A DNA stretch of 64,000 bases from Chryseobacterium sp. MYb264 (GCF_035974275.1 NZ_CP142422.1:1984001-2048000), one strand, 5' to 3'; numbered from the stretch's first letter, positions 36,348 to 45,582 are shown. A program made the numbers and translations. The notes: a model not told the origin generated them from the letters alone.

Positions 36348-36412
36348 TTGGCTAAAGCCAATCTTGAATTTTTTAAATTTTGATAAATGGGCTAAAGCCC
36401 ATTCCTATTGAA
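36348..36412 (-). repeat. Double-hairpin element upstream of the UreH-like gene, copy 2
   Basis: TTGGC-TAAA-GCCAA (36348-36361) and TGGGC-TAAA-GCCCA (36388-36401), then ATTCCTATTGA. Same order, spacing and 3' word as the copy at 8276-8337, and again directly upstream of a minus-strand start codon (18 bases). Confidence 0.65.
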
Positions 36413-36444
36413 TAGATTCACAGAATTAATCGTGAACATATTTT

Positions 36445-37233
36445 TTAATTCAAATCCCAAAGGATCTCCTGAACGTGCAGGAAAAAATTATACATCACCT
36501 CACCGCCATGTCCCAAAGCTCTTACAACAAATCCGCTTTCCTCCATCGCTGAAACACCGACTTCCATTTCTTCTTTAAACTGTTCTGCGGATTGAACGAT
36601 GGTTTCAATCAAATGATCTTTTTCCACATCAGATTTTGTACTGTAAAAAATCAATGTTCCCTGATGCGTGTATCCTTCGAGGTTTCCGATGCTGTTGATA
36701 GGAATTAAATCCGGTTGAATCAAGACATTATCTTTAACGATCAATTTATTTTCGTGATAAATTTCCATCAGATTCTGGAAACGTTTTAATTTAAAAACTT
36801 CTCCATAATGCTTTCTCCCGCAGGTAATGATTTCGCTGATGATAATCTGACTGTTTTTCCCAATGTGAATTTTAGCATGACTTTTAAAATTCGAATCTTC
36901 ATGCGGAACAATGGGATGCGGAACGTAAGCAAAAGACGTTTCATCTTCCATCAACACATTCAGTTCCTGAACGGCTTTATCTTTCATATTGAACAATCTC
37001 TGATACGACTGCGACTGCAATTGCAGCGAAGAACCTTGCTCTAAACTGACATCCAAATGGTAATGGTCTCCATCCAAAATCCCGGGAGAAGAGCTCATCA
37101 CCATCTGATACAGTTTGTTGTCTTCCTTACGCTGTCCCACAGAAACCACCCGGAACGGAAGTGAAACGTAAAGGTCTTTTACATACGACTTTCCTCCCTT
37201 GAATCCTGCAATTATACTTAGACGACTATCCAT
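36445..37233 (-). CDS. ureD: Urease accessory protein UreD
   Basis: 262-residue cytoplasmic chaperone that binds apo-urease with UreF and UreG and passes nickel to the active site. Conserved blocks seen are SSSPGILDGDHYHLDV (~47-62), the FAYVPHPIVPHEDS segment (~101-114) and SEIITCGRKHYGEVF (~133-147). Full length for UreD/UreH in Bacteroidota. It begins one base after the ureG stop, so it is translated from the same message. Confidence 0.93.
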   Translation of the reverse strand: MDSRLSIIAGFKGGKSYVKDLYVSLPFRVVSVGQRKEDNKLYQMVMSSSPGILDGDHYHLDVSLEQGSSLQLQSQSYQRLFNMKDKAVQELNVLMEDETSFAYVPHPIVPHEDSNFKSHAKIHIGKNSQIIISEIITCGRKHYGEVFKLKRFQNLMEIYHENKLIVKDNVLIQPDLIPINSIGNLEGYTHQGTLIFYSTKSDVEKDHLIETIVQSAEQFKEEMEVGVSAMEESGFVVRALGHGGEVMYNFFLHVQEILWDLN

Positions 37234-37872
37234 TTATCTTACCAAATTCGGTTCTTCAATATCTTCTAAAAGAGCATATTTTTTAATCCAGCCGATCACT
37301 TTCTCCAGACCTTCTTCGGTTTTCAGATTCGTAAACACGAACGGACTTCCGTTTCTCATTCTTCTCGCATCATTTTCCATCACTTCAAGGCTGGCTCCAA
37401 CATGTGGCGCAAGGTCGATTTTATTGATAATCAATAAATCTGAACGCGTAATTCCGGGACCTCCTTTTCTTGGAATTTTTTCTCCTTCCGCAACATCAAT
37501 GATGAAAATCGTAACATCAGCAAGGTCAGGACTGAACGTTGCAGACAGGTTATCACCTCCACTTTCGATCAATACCAATTCGATATCCGGAAAACGTGCC
37601 GCCAATTCGTCCACCGCTTCCAAATTCATACTTGCATCTTCACGAATCGCTGTGTGAGGGCAACCTCCCGTTTCTACCCCAATAATTCTATCATGAGGAA
37701 GAAGGCTGTTTTTTGCCATAAATTCAGCATCTTCTTTGGTATAAATATCATTGGTAATTACTCCCAAATCATATTTTCCGTACATTTTTCTGCTTAATCT
37801 TTCCAATAAAGCTGTTTTTCCAGAACCTACAGGTCCTGCAACCCCTACTTTTATGTATTTTCTATTTTCCAT
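37234..37872 (-). CDS. ureG: Urease accessory GTPase UreG
   Basis: SIMIBI-class GTPase that carries nickel and drives urease maturation by GTP hydrolysis. 212 residues with P-loop GPVGSGKT (13-20), the metal motif CPH (71-73) inside [24 protein letters not shown], and the guanine-specificity NKIDLAP. All are intact. ureD follows with no gap; ureF lies upstream after a 295-base spacer containing dispersed repeats, so this gene may start a second transcript. Confidence 0.96.
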   Translation of the reverse strand: MENRKYIKVGVAGPVGSGKTALLERLSRKMYGKYDLGVITNDIYTKEDAEFMAKNSLLPHDRIIGVETGGCPHTAIREDASMNLEAVDELAARFPDIELVLIESGGDNLSATFSPDLADVTIFIIDVAEGEKIPRKGGPGITRSDLLIINKIDLAPHVGASLEVMENDARRMRNGSPFVFTNLKTEEGLEKVIGWIKKYALLEDIEEPNLVR

Positions 37873-37884
37873 TTTTTAATTTTT

Positions 37885-38112
37885 TTTGTTTTTAACGCTA
37901 AGTGCGCTAAGATTTTTTTGATTTTTGTTATGAATATTTTCGTTCGCAAGGGCGTTCCACTCAGCAATGAAACAGTAAGTTGTTAAAAATTATTCTCAAT
38001 CATTTTAACTTCCAGCATCCATTTCCTAACTTCCTTTCTTCAACCCTTTTCAAACCACCCCGTCAAAAATTTCTTTGAAATTTTCGCCACCCCTCCAGAG
38101 GAGGGGAATTTT
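37885..38112. repeat. Repeat-bearing spacer between ureF and ureG
   Basis: The 295-base spacer (37873-38167) contains AACGCTAAGTGCGCTAAG, then GTTCGCAAGGGCGTTCCACT (reverse of a word at ~12575), an ACTTCCAGCATCC-like word, and at 38052-38112 an element running from ACCACCCCGTCAAA through TTTGAAATTTTC to CCCCTCCAGAGGAGGGG. The last element recurs in reverse at 60135-60194. No open frame. Confidence 0.65.
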
Positions 38113-38167
38113 TCGGTCTGTTAATTAAATTGACAATGAAGTGAATTGACGATTCGCCATTCACTTT

Positions 38168-38866
38168 TTATGACATATACAATCGTGAATATAATCTCTC
38201 ATGTTGCATACATCTGATGTCGAAAGAGGTGTTGCATAATCCTACTAAATCTCTGTCGATTTCGATAGTTTCTGAAACCGTTTTTTCCATGACAGAATAC
38301 AATGAGAATAAAATATCCTGACCGTCCAGCTGACCGAGTGGAACTAATTTTACCGCATTTGTGATCATTCCGGCAACTGACGTGTAATAAAACCCGAGCA
38401 AAGCTTCGTACAAAGGAATATTCATTAAAGCGGCATACATTCCGAACACAATACAGTAATGGGATTTGGCTTCACGATTTTTCACCGCTTTTTCGTATTG
38501 CTCTACCAAAGAAAAACTTTCTCTTCTTTTAAAGATTTTGATTAATCTTAATCCTAATTTCTGGCTTGCTCCACGAATTTCTTTTGGACATTTTAAAGCG
38601 TTGCATTCATTATCAAGATTTAATAATAATGCTAAATCTCCTTGGTGAGCCGCTTCATAAGCCATTTTCATAAAAGCTCCGTCATTGTATTTCAAATTGT
38701 ACTGAAGCATATTCTGAACGAATTCTTTTGCCGTCACACGATCATGGACAATTCTCTGCTGAACAAAAGTTTCCAATCCGTTGGAATGCGTGTAACCGCC
38801 AATTGGCAACGTAGGATCGGACAAATGCAGCAGTCCTGATAAAAAGTTTAAATTCAAATTATTCAT
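38168..38866 (-). CDS. ureF: Urease accessory protein UreF
   Basis: 232-residue all-helical chaperone of the UreDFG complex. The N-terminus shows the UreF hallmark LSDPTLPIGGYTHSNGLE (~16-33). It overlaps ureE upstream by 8 bases, which suggests translational coupling. The rest is helix-rich with few other motifs, as usual for UreF. Confidence 0.93.
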   Translation of the reverse strand: MNNLNLNFLSGLLHLSDPTLPIGGYTHSNGLETFVQQRIVHDRVTAKEFVQNMLQYNLKYNDGAFMKMAYEAAHQGDLALLLNLDNECNALKCPKEIRGASQKLGLRLIKIFKRRESFSLVEQYEKAVKNREAKSHYCIVFGMYAALMNIPLYEALLGFYYTSVAGMITNAVKLVPLGQLDGQDILFSLYSVMEKTVSETIEIDRDLVGLCNTSFDIRCMQHERLYSRLYMS

Positions 38867-39368
38867 CTTTTGGGGCTGCCATTTTTAAGATTTTAGTAAA
38901 TATTGTGGAACCTAAACTTCCATGTCCGTGAGGTTCTACGTTCGATTTCAAAAGATTCAGCAGCTTTACAAACTGTCTTTCCGGCTTAAAACCGCTTGCT
39001 TCCAGCCATCTGTACATCGGCATTTCGAAAGGCAGCAACACTTTATCCTCCTGAATAAAAAGTGGAATATGCTTATTCCCGATTTCATAGCAAACCGTTC
39101 CCATTTCCAGCAAAGAAGCCGGCGACATAAGAATCGCTTCTGTTTCTAAAACGTTGATAGCAATTACCTTTTCATCATCTTCAAAAAGAATATCACCTTC
39201 TCTCAAACGCTGACCTTCTCTCAGAAATTTGATGGCAATATCTGTCCCGAATCTTGTTTTTTTACGCTGAATTCTCTTCGTGGTTTCAAACCATTCCAAA
39301 TCAAGAAAATCTACCGGTTTTGTGGTCGGATTCTGAGCCAGATTGCCTATTGTTTCGTTAATTATCAT
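38859..39368 (-). CDS. ureE: Urease accessory nickel chaperone UreE
   Basis: Nickel metallochaperone of 169 residues from the ATG at 39368. The frame stays open another 44 codons upstream (to 39500), but that stretch overlaps the previous gene and is unlike UreE; the chosen start gives MIINETIGNLA, typical of the family. N-terminal peptide-binding domain (~1-75) contains RKKTRFGTDIAI; C-terminal metal-binding domain (~80-150) ends with VEPHGHGSLGS. It lacks the His-rich tail seen in some UreE proteins, which is normal for Bacteroidota. Starts right after the beta-barrel gene. Confidence 0.9.
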   Translation of the reverse strand: MIINETIGNLAQNPTTKPVDFLDLEWFETTKRIQRKKTRFGTDIAIKFLREGQRLREGDILFEDDEKVIAINVLETEAILMSPASLLEMGTVCYEIGNKHIPLFIQEDKVLLPFEMPMYRWLEASGFKPERQFVKLLNLLKSNVEPHGHGSLGSTIFTKILKMAAPKDE

Positions 39369-39369
39369 T

Positions 39370-40005
39370 TTATTTTGATTTTTTTCTGAAGTCGAAATTT
39401 TTAGAAATTCCCACTCCGAATGTTGAACCGCTGATTCCCGCGACATAGCTTTTCGTCCAGCCTTCTTTGGCTTTCGTCTGCAACATCGATAATTCTGCAA
39501 ATTTGAATTTCAATGCCCAACCGCTGCCTAACAAAATTCCGATCAAAGGATAAGCACGAAGACGATATCCGTTGAAGTTTTCCATAGATTCTGCTGTTGC
39601 GGTAACCTGCTGTCCCCAAACATAATGCGCATCGATCTGAGCAATTAAGACAAAGTATTTTCCGAGCATTAATGACGGACTGTACCAGATTCCGGCTTCA
39701 TTCTGTTTGTAAACAACATTGTGATCGACGGCGTTTTGTGAGTATGCATAATTCACCCCGACAAGGTCATTATTATTGATGAAATAACCCACTCCAATCG
39801 GCGCGCTTGAAACCGTACTGCTGCTGCTCGAAGGCGTCGTCACTTTTGAATAATCCAAAGAACCATACACCATAAACTGACCTTTTGGACCTTCCTCATC
39901 ACTTTTAATTCTCATTCCGCCCAGAAGCTGTCCGTTCATTTTTCCTGAAAACATCGACAAGCCGGCTATTGCAAGGGAAAAAACTGCTTTATTTAATTTT
40001 TTCAT
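39370..40005 (-). CDS. Outer-membrane beta-barrel protein inside the urease operon
   Basis: 211 residues. Signal peptide MKKLNKAVFSLAIAGLSMFSG then alternating polar/aromatic strands typical of a small outer-membrane barrel (FMVYGSLDYSKV, PIGVGYFINN, VGVNYAYSQN, YFVLIAQIDAHYVWG, GYRLRAYPLIGILL), ending in a basic tail after GVGISKNFDFRK. A Ser-rich loop lies at ~57-66. It fits tightly between ureC and ureE (1 base before the ureE start), so it is expressed with urease, yet no standard urease system needs such a protein. A porin for urea or nickel, or a structural protein, are possible. No named family recognised. Confidence 0.75.
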   Translation of the reverse strand: MKKLNKAVFSLAIAGLSMFSGKMNGQLLGGMRIKSDEEGPKGQFMVYGSLDYSKVTTPSSSSSTVSSAPIGVGYFINNNDLVGVNYAYSQNAVDHNVVYKQNEAGIWYSPSLMLGKYFVLIAQIDAHYVWGQQVTATAESMENFNGYRLRAYPLIGILLGSGWALKFKFAELSMLQTKAKEGWTKSYVAGISGSTFGVGISKNFDFRKKSK

Positions 40006-40047
40006 TTAAATCTTACTTCTGTTGTTATTTATAATTTTCTTTGATAG

Positions 40048-40080
40048 AAACCTTATAGGTTTTGAAAACCTATAAGGTTT
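40048..40080. repeat. 33-bp perfect palindrome between ureC and the barrel gene
   Basis: Two 16-base arms, 40048-40063 and 40065-40080, around a single G, made of AAACCTTATAGG and its complement. With no T run after it on either strand it is not a classical terminator; it could attenuate or process the ureABC message. It looks like a dispersed element. Confidence 0.75.
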
Positions 40081-40088
40081 GGTTATTT

Positions 40089-41810
40089 TTAGAATAAATA
40101 ATACAGTTGTGTAAGTGGCAGTTTTTCTGCAGGTTCACAAGTGATATATTCACCGTCAACCGTCACTTTATAATTTTCAGGATTCACTTCAATTAATGGA
40201 GTTTTATCGTTGTGAATCAAATCTTTTTTAGAAATATTTCTACAGTTTTTCACCGGAAGAATCATTTTTTCCAACTTATATTCGGCAATTGTTCCGTTGT
40301 CGATCGAAATCTGAGAAACGAAATTGGCGCAAATTCCATATTTTGCTCTTCCGTGTGCCCCGAACATATTTCTGTAAATAATTGGCTGTGGCGTTGGAAT
40401 AGAAGCATTCGGATCCCCCATTTTCGCGGCGATTACGAATCCTCCTTTTACAATCATTTCAGGTTTAACTCCGAATAATGCAGGCTTCCAGATCACCAAA
40501 TCCGCTAATTTTCCTTCTTCAATAGACCCTACATATTCAGAAATTCCGTGAGCGATTGCCGGATTGATCGTATATTTCGCAACATATCTTTTCGTACGGT
40601 AGTTGTCGTTATCCGTTCCTTGATCTTCCGCTAAAGCACCTCTCTGATCCTTCATTTTACTTGCCGTCTGCCAGGTTCTCGTAATCACCTCACCCGGTCT
40701 TCCCATCGCCTGAGAATCTGAACTCATGATGCTGAAAACACCCATATCGTGAAGAATATCCTCTGCTGCAATGGTTTCCGGACGAATTCTGGAATCTGCA
40801 AACGCCACATCTTCAGGAATATTTTTACTTAAATGGTGACAAACCATCAACATATCCAAGTGCTCATCGATCGTATTGACCGTATAAGGACGAGTTGGGT
40901 TTGTAGATGCCGGAAGCACGTTCGGGTACATCGCCGCTTTGATGATGTCCGGTGCGTGACCTCCACCCGCTCCTTCCGTGTGGAAAGTGTGGATTACTCT
41001 TCCGTTGATCGCTCTCATGGTATCTTCCAAGAAACCTCCTTCATTCAATGTATCGGTGTGAATGGCCACCTGAACATCGTATTTATCAGCCACTTTTAAT
41101 GCAGCATCAATGGTTGCGGGTGTTGCTCCCCAATCTTCGTGAATTTTTACACCTAAAGCTCCTGCTTCCACCTGTTCTTCAAGCGGTTCTTCTGCTGAAC
41201 AGTTTCCTTTTCCGAAAAAACCTAAATTCATAGGATATTCTTCAGCCGCTTCCAGCATTTTCTGCATATTGAATTTTCCCGGAGTTACAGTTGTTGCATT
41301 GGTTCCGTCATTTGGACCTGTTCCGCCACCGATCATCGTTGTGATTCCGCTGTATAAAGAAGTTTCGATTTGTTGAGGACAGATATAGTGAATGTGAGTG
41401 TCAATTCCACCTGCTGTTACAATATATCCTTTTCCGCCGTGAACTTCTGTGGAAGCTCCGATAATCATATTTGGAGTAACTCCATCCATGGTATCAGGAT
41501 TTCCGGCTTTTCCAATTCCGACGATTTTACCGTCTTTGATTCCGATATCTGCTTTTACAATTCCCCAGTGATCGATGATTACGGCACCTGTGATGCAAAG
41601 ATCAAGAACACCTTCGCTTCTTTTTGCCGTAACGTTTTGTCCCATCCCGTCACGAACGGTTTTTCCTCCTCCAAAAACAGCTTCATCACCGTAATGAGTG
41701 AAATCTTTTTCAATTTCAATGATGATTTCCGTGTCTCCCAGTCTGATTTTATCTCCAGCTGTCGGACCTAATATATTGGCGTATTGTTTTCTGTCTACGT
41801 GTAAGCTCAT
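40089..41810 (-). CDS. ureC: Urease subunit alpha (catalytic)
   Basis: Nickel enzyme that splits urea into ammonia and carbamate. 573 residues. All dinickel ligands are present: His139, His141, the carbamylated Lys222 ([11 protein letters not shown]), His251 ([10 protein letters not shown]), His277 ([15 protein letters not shown]) and Asp365 (SSDSQAMG). The mobile flap with Cys324-His325 (MVCHHLSKN) is intact. Full length. It starts 2 bases after ureB, completing ureABC, and is followed by a palindrome and the outer-membrane barrel gene. Confidence 0.98.
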   Translation of the reverse strand: MSLHVDRKQYANILGPTAGDKIRLGDTEIIIEIEKDFTHYGDEAVFGGGKTVRDGMGQNVTAKRSEGVLDLCITGAVIIDHWGIVKADIGIKDGKIVGIGKAGNPDTMDGVTPNMIIGASTEVHGGKGYIVTAGGIDTHIHYICPQQIETSLYSGITTMIGGGTGPNDGTNATTVTPGKFNMQKMLEAAEEYPMNLGFFGKGNCSAEEPLEEQVEAGALGVKIHEDWGATPATIDAALKVADKYDVQVAIHTDTLNEGGFLEDTMRAINGRVIHTFHTEGAGGGHAPDIIKAAMYPNVLPASTNPTRPYTVNTIDEHLDMLMVCHHLSKNIPEDVAFADSRIRPETIAAEDILHDMGVFSIMSSDSQAMGRPGEVITRTWQTASKMKDQRGALAEDQGTDNDNYRTKRYVAKYTINPAIAHGISEYVGSIEEGKLADLVIWKPALFGVKPEMIVKGGFVIAAKMGDPNASIPTPQPIIYRNMFGAHGRAKYGICANFVSQISIDNGTIAEYKLEKMILPVKNCRNISKKDLIHNDKTPLIEVNPENYKVTVDGEYITCEPAEKLPLTQLYYLF

Positions 41811-41812
41811 AA

Positions 41813-42190
41813 TTACTGATTTTTAAAGTTTAACTCTTCCACTTTGGCAAGGCTGATTTTTTTCTGATCTTCAGAATCTACCTGTCCGTCTACCAAATTA
41901 TTGAAGCCCATTGCTTTTTTAGTACCTCCTATTTCTACCAATTCTATTTCTTTTACCTCTCCCGGCTCGAAACGAACGGCTGTACTTGCAACGATATTTA
42001 ATCTTTTTCCAAACGCCCTTTCTCTGTCGAAGCTCATGGCTTTATTTACTTCAAAAAAGTGGAAATGAGAACCCACCTGAATCGGTCTGTCTCCTGTGTT
42101 GGTTACTTTTATTTTTACAGTCTCTCTGCCTTCATTGCAGATAATTGTACCTTCTTTTACGAAAATTTCTCCTGGTATCATATCAATCAA
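41813..42190 (-). CDS. ureB: Urease subunit beta
   Basis: Non-catalytic structural subunit, 125 residues. The [12 protein letters not shown] start, [20 protein letters not shown] and [18 protein letters not shown] blocks are nearly invariant in UreB. Separate from ureA and ureC (not fused), the three-subunit bacterial form. Spacing is 4 bases to ureA and 2 to ureC. Confidence 0.97.
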   Translation of the reverse strand: MIDMIPGEIFVKEGTIICNEGRETVKIKVTNTGDRPIQVGSHFHFFEVNKAMSFDRERAFGKRLNIVASTAVRFEPGEVKEIELVEIGGTKKAMGFNNLVDGQVDSEDQKKISLAKVEELNFKNQ

Positions 42191-42194
42191 GGTA

Positions 42195-42497
42195 TTAGCG
42201 AATTGGATTGTGAACAGTTACAAGCTTAGTACCGTCCGGGAAAGTAGCTTCAATTTGTACGTCGTGGATCATCTCTGGAACGCCCGGCATTACATCGTCT
42301 ACAGTAAGAAGATTTGCGCCTTCCTGCATAAGATCTGCTACTCTTTTTCCGTCTCTTGCGCCTTCCAGCAAAAAGTGACTGATAAGGGCTATAGATTCAG
42401 GATAGTTTAGTTTCAGCCCTCTGGCTTTTCTTTTAAGAGCCAACTCGCCTGCTAAGAACAGCATGAGTTTTTCCGTTTCTCTCGGTGTTAAATGCAT
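42195..42497 (-). CDS. ureA: Urease subunit gamma
   Basis: 100-residue structural subunit. [39 protein letters not shown] and the [21 protein letters not shown] end are UreA signatures. It opens the ureABC genes. About 155 bases separate it from an unknown secreted-protein gene upstream on the same strand; I did not find a convincing promoter there. Confidence 0.97.
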   Translation of the reverse strand: MHLTPRETEKLMLFLAGELALKRKARGLKLNYPESIALISHFLLEGARDGKRVADLMQEGANLLTVDDVMPGVPEMIHDVQIEATFPDGTKLVTVHNPIR

Positions 42498-42652
42498 AAT
42501 TTTTTAATATTTAAAATTGAACATACGGTATCCTGTCTGCCTCATCGAAAAGGCAAATTTGAACTCCATGTAAAGTTGAAAAATTGGTAATGAATCTTAC
42601 AGATCTGTATAGAAATACAAATCAAAAAGAATCGATAAAATAGGTGAATAGA

Positions 42653-43015
42653 TTAGCAGCCCGCGATTTGCAGAGAATGATACAAAATGTATCTCGGAGC
42701 CGAAATGTACGTGCGGTTTTGAACGGCTGCCACCGGTTTGTGGAATAATGATTCAGCGAAGAAATAGCTTAACCAAATTTGTCCAAGAATTGAATAATCA
42801 AATTTTACTTTTTCGACATCATCCCCATCGGGTGACTCTTGGATTTCGGAAATGCTATATATTTCCGTTTGGCCGTTATTGTCTGATTTCTGTAAAAAAT
42901 GATTCTTTAAAGAACTGTCAGGGTAAGAGTTGCTATGCCCCTTCTGCGTCAGAAAACTGACACACAAAGTTGCAAAAAACAACACCAATGAAAATAATAA
43001 AAATCTTTTTTTCAT
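42653..43015 (-). CDS. Small secreted protein of unknown function upstream of ureA
   Basis: 120 residues with signal peptide MKKRFLLFSLVLFFATLCVSF. Mature part is polar (SNSYPDSSLKNHF, EIQESPDGDDVEKVKFDY) with a WLSYFFAESLFH segment. I recognise no family. It is co-directional with the urease operon and 155 bases before ureA; whether it belongs to that unit is unclear. Confidence 0.55.
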   Translation of the reverse strand: MKKRFLLFSLVLFFATLCVSFLTQKGHSNSYPDSSLKNHFLQKSDNNGQTEIYSISEIQESPDGDDVEKVKFDYSILGQIWLSYFFAESLFHKPVAAVQNRTYISAPRYILYHSLQIAGC

Positions 43016-43373
43016 ACCCTTTAAAAGTATGGTGTAAAATTAGAACATTCTGAAAGGGCAGCCTATCAAAAAGATTATTTAAAATGTTCAAAATCGCAAC
43101 AAATGAATTTTATTGTCAACGTTTTATTAATGACAAACCTTTTAGCATTAAGGATCTATTAATATAAGCAATACTATGACAAGCCCTTGATAAATCTACT
43201 CTAAATCAACAATAAAAAGAAGCTATTTTGTATGTTTTAATTGAAATATCAGAAGGAAAACACCCTACTTACTTATATTGTGTGTCTCGAAAAATGATAT
43301 TTTTTAAACATAAAATATCAATACTATTGTTTTTATATCAAGAAGCTGTATTTTTTCTTTCCTTTAATTATCG
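43016..43373. other. Divergent AT-rich gene-free region before pruA
   Basis: Holds nothing I recognise apart from promoter elements. The frame upstream of pruA is open from 43228, but that extension is low-complexity and lies upstream of the predicted pruA promoter. Confidence 0.4.
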
Positions 43374-43381
43374 TAAATTTG
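43374..43381 (+). promoter_or_regulatory. Putative -7 box of pruA; supports the start at 43423
   Basis: TAAATTTG fits TAnnTTTG. Transcription would begin near 43388, which rules out the in-frame start codons further upstream and leaves the ATG at 43423. Confidence 0.45.
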
Positions 43382-43422
43382 TATACCAACATATTTTTAA
43401 AATTAAAATAATAAAACGTAAT

Positions 43423-45048
43423 ATGTCAAAAGCAATTTCGCAAGTACCATTTGCAGTAAATGAGCCGGTAAACTCTTATGCACCGGGAACTCCAGAAGTA
43501 AAAAGCCTTATCGCTCAATACAAAAAAATGTGGGCTGAGAAGACAGAAATCCCAATGATCATTAACGGTGAAGAAGTAAAAACCGGTGATACGGTTCAGC
43601 TTCAGTCGCCTCAGGATCATGCTCATGATTTCGGGTTTTACCACAGAGGAACAATGCAACATGTGGATGATGCCATCAACGCTGCATTGGCTGCAAAAAA
43701 AGAATGGAACGAGCTTGGTTGGGAACACCGTGCTGCTATTTTCTTAAAAGCTGCTGATCTATTGGCGGGACCTTACAGAGATGTAATCAACGCAGCTACA
43801 ATGATCGGACAATCTAAAAACGTTCATCAGGCTGAAATTGATGCTGCTTGTGAGTTCATCGATTTCTTAAGATTCAACGTAGAATTCATGACGGAAATGT
43901 ATTCCGAACAGCCGGTTTCTGATGCAGGAATCTGGAACAGAGTTGAATACAGACCATTAGAAGGATTCTGTTTTGCGGTAACTCCGTTCAACTTTACAGC
44001 GATTTCAGGAAACTTGCCAACTTGTATGGCAATGCTTGGAAACGTAGTGGTTTGGAAACCATCTGACAAGCAAGTATATTCTGCAAAAGTAATCATGGAT
44101 GTTTTAACTGAAGCGGGTCTTCCAAAAGGGGTAATCAACATGATTTTCACGGATGGAAAAGAAACTGCTGAGAAAGTTTTGGCACACAGAGATTTCGCAG
44201 GTCTTCACTTCACAGGTTCTACAAAAGTATTCCAGGGAATGTGGAAAATGATCGGTGATAATATCCACAACTACAGAACGTACCCAAGAATCGTTGGTGA
44301 AACTGGTGGAAAAGATTTCGTGATCGCTCACCCTTCAGCAAATGTAGAAGCTGTTGCTACTGCTTTGGTAAGAGGTGCTTTCGAATATCAGGGGCAAAAA
44401 TGTTCTGCGGCTTCAAGAGCTTATATTCCTCAGTCTCTTTGGGCTGATGTGAAAAAAGTAATGGAAACTCAGATCGCTTCTATTAAAATCGGTTCTCCGG
44501 AAGATCCTTCAAACTTCGTAAATGCGGTAATCGACAAAAATTCTTTCGAAAAATGTAAAGGATATATCGACAGAGCAAATGCTTCAAACGAAGCAAACGT
44601 TGTGATCGGTGGAAATGTTGATGATTCTAAAGGATGGTTTGTAAACCCAACAGTTATCGAAACGACTAATCCTCAGTACGAAAGTATGGTAGAAGAAATC
44701 TTCGGTCCAATCTTATCAATCTACGTTTATGAAGATGCAAAATGGGCTGAAACTCTACAATTGGTAGATTCTTCTTCTCCTTATTCATTAACAGGTTCAG
44801 TTTTCGCACAAGACAGATATGCTGTAAATGAGGCATTCAAAGCATTAGAAAATGCGTCTGGAAACTTCTACATCAATGACAAACCTACAGGTGCAGTTGT
44901 TGGTCAGCAGCCTTTTGGTGGTGGTAGAGCTTCTGGAACTAATGATAAAGCAGGTTCTAAAATGAACTTACTGAGATGGACTTCTGTAAGATCTATTAAA
45001 GAAACTTTTGTTTCTCCTAAAGATTATAAATACCCATATCTTGGTTAA
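43423..45048 (+). CDS. pruA: L-glutamate gamma-semialdehyde dehydrogenase
   Basis: NAD-dependent second step of proline breakdown: glutamate semialdehyde to glutamate. 541 residues of the single-function PruA type. Catalytic Cys327 (GQKCSAASRAY) and general-base Glu293 (VGETGGKD) are present, with FTGSTKVFQ of the NAD-binding fold and the ISSSPYSLTGS-like segment near 450. Start chosen at 43423 (MSKAISQVPF) because it matches the family and lies after the predicted promoter; the longer frame from 43228 would add 65 unlikely residues. putA-like proline dehydrogenase is not next to it. Ends with a hairpin terminator at 45096-45127. Confidence 0.96.
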   Translation: MSKAISQVPFAVNEPVNSYAPGTPEVKSLIAQYKKMWAEKTEIPMIINGEEVKTGDTVQLQSPQDHAHDFGFYHRGTMQHVDDAINAALAAKKEWNELGWEHRAAIFLKAADLLAGPYRDVINAATMIGQSKNVHQAEIDAACEFIDFLRFNVEFMTEMYSEQPVSDAGIWNRVEYRPLEGFCFAVTPFNFTAISGNLPTCMAMLGNVVVWKPSDKQVYSAKVIMDVLTEAGLPKGVINMIFTDGKETAEKVLAHRDFAGLHFTGSTKVFQGMWKMIGDNIHNYRTYPRIVGETGGKDFVIAHPSANVEAVATALVRGAFEYQGQKCSAASRAYIPQSLWADVKKVMETQIASIKIGSPEDPSNFVNAVIDKNSFEKCKGYIDRANASNEANVVIGGNVDDSKGWFVNPTVIETTNPQYESMVEEIFGPILSIYVYEDAKWAETLQLVDSSSPYSLTGSVFAQDRYAVNEAFKALENASGNFYINDKPTGAVVGQQPFGGGRASGTNDKAGSKMNLLRWTSVRSIKETFVSPKDYKYPYLG

Positions 45049-45095
45049 TAAGTAATTAGTAATGGGCAATGAGTAATTGTTGTTCGTAAAAATAC

Positions 45096-45127
45096 AGCCT
45101 CGGAATTTCGGTTTCGGGGCTTTTTTG
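45096..45127 (+). terminator. pruA terminator
   Basis: AGCCTCGGAA (45096-45105) pairs with TTTCGGGGCT (45112-45121) around a 6-base loop, then a T run; 48 bases past the pruA stop. Confidence 0.8.
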
Positions 45128-45133
45128 TTTTTG

Positions 45134-45180
45134 GTTGATAGTTGATAGTTGATAGTTGATAGTTGATAGTTGATAGTTGA
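45134..45180 (+). repeat. Heptamer tandem array GTTGATA
   Basis: 6.7 perfect copies of GTTGATA directly after the pruA terminator. Confidence 0.95.
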
Positions 45181-45282
45181 AAATTAACAAATTTTAAATC
45201 ACTTTATTAATATTTTAGTAATTCAATCTATCTCTTAGGAATAATAATTGAACATTTACAAAAACACCAAAAAATAAATATT

Positions 45283-45474
45283 ATGAAAAAGTTATTAGCA
45301 GTCCTTGGATTAGGAATCATCGCAGTAAGTTGCGGAACAAAGGAATCGTCTATGTCAACAAGTAATACAGACTCAACAACTGTTATACAAAGTGCTCCCG
45401 CTACTACAGATTCAGCGGTCATGAGTACGACACCTGACACCATTAAAGCAGATTCTGCAACAACTGTTAAATAA
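45283..45474 (+). CDS. Small Ser/Thr-rich lipoprotein A
   Basis: 63 residues: lipoprotein signal MKKLLAVLGLGIIAVSC with acylated Cys17, then a disordered tail rich in Ser, Thr and Asp (SSMSTSNTDSTTV...). Small lipoproteins of this composition are common in flavobacteria and have no known function. A similar gene follows at 45678. Followed by a weak hairpin (45496-45530). Confidence 0.65.
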   Translation: MKKLLAVLGLGIIAVSCGTKESSMSTSNTDSTTVIQSAPATTDSAVMSTTPDTIKADSATTVK

Positions 45475-45495
45475 TAAAAGTTTAACCTAAAATAG

Positions 45496-45530
45496 AAAGT
45501 CCGTAGATGAAAGTTCTGCGGATTTTTTGG
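45496..45530 (+). terminator. Terminator after lipoprotein A
   Basis: TCCGTAGA pairs with TCTGCGGA (with G-T pairs) around a short loop, followed by TTTTTT. Confidence 0.6.
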
Positions 45531-45579
45531 TTTAGGGTTTAGGGTTTAGGGTTTAGGGTTTAGGGTTTAGGGTTTAGGG
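45531..45579 (+). repeat. Heptamer tandem array TTTAGGG
   Basis: Exactly seven perfect copies of TTTAGGG, identical to the plant telomere repeat by sequence but here a simple bacterial tandem repeat. Confidence 0.97.
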
Positions 45580-45582
45580 AAA

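Noticed and set aside
45531..45579. Plant-telomere-like TTTAGGG array
   Set aside because: Seven exact copies lie inside a bacterial region beside two other heptamer arrays; a telomere or contamination is not needed to explain it.
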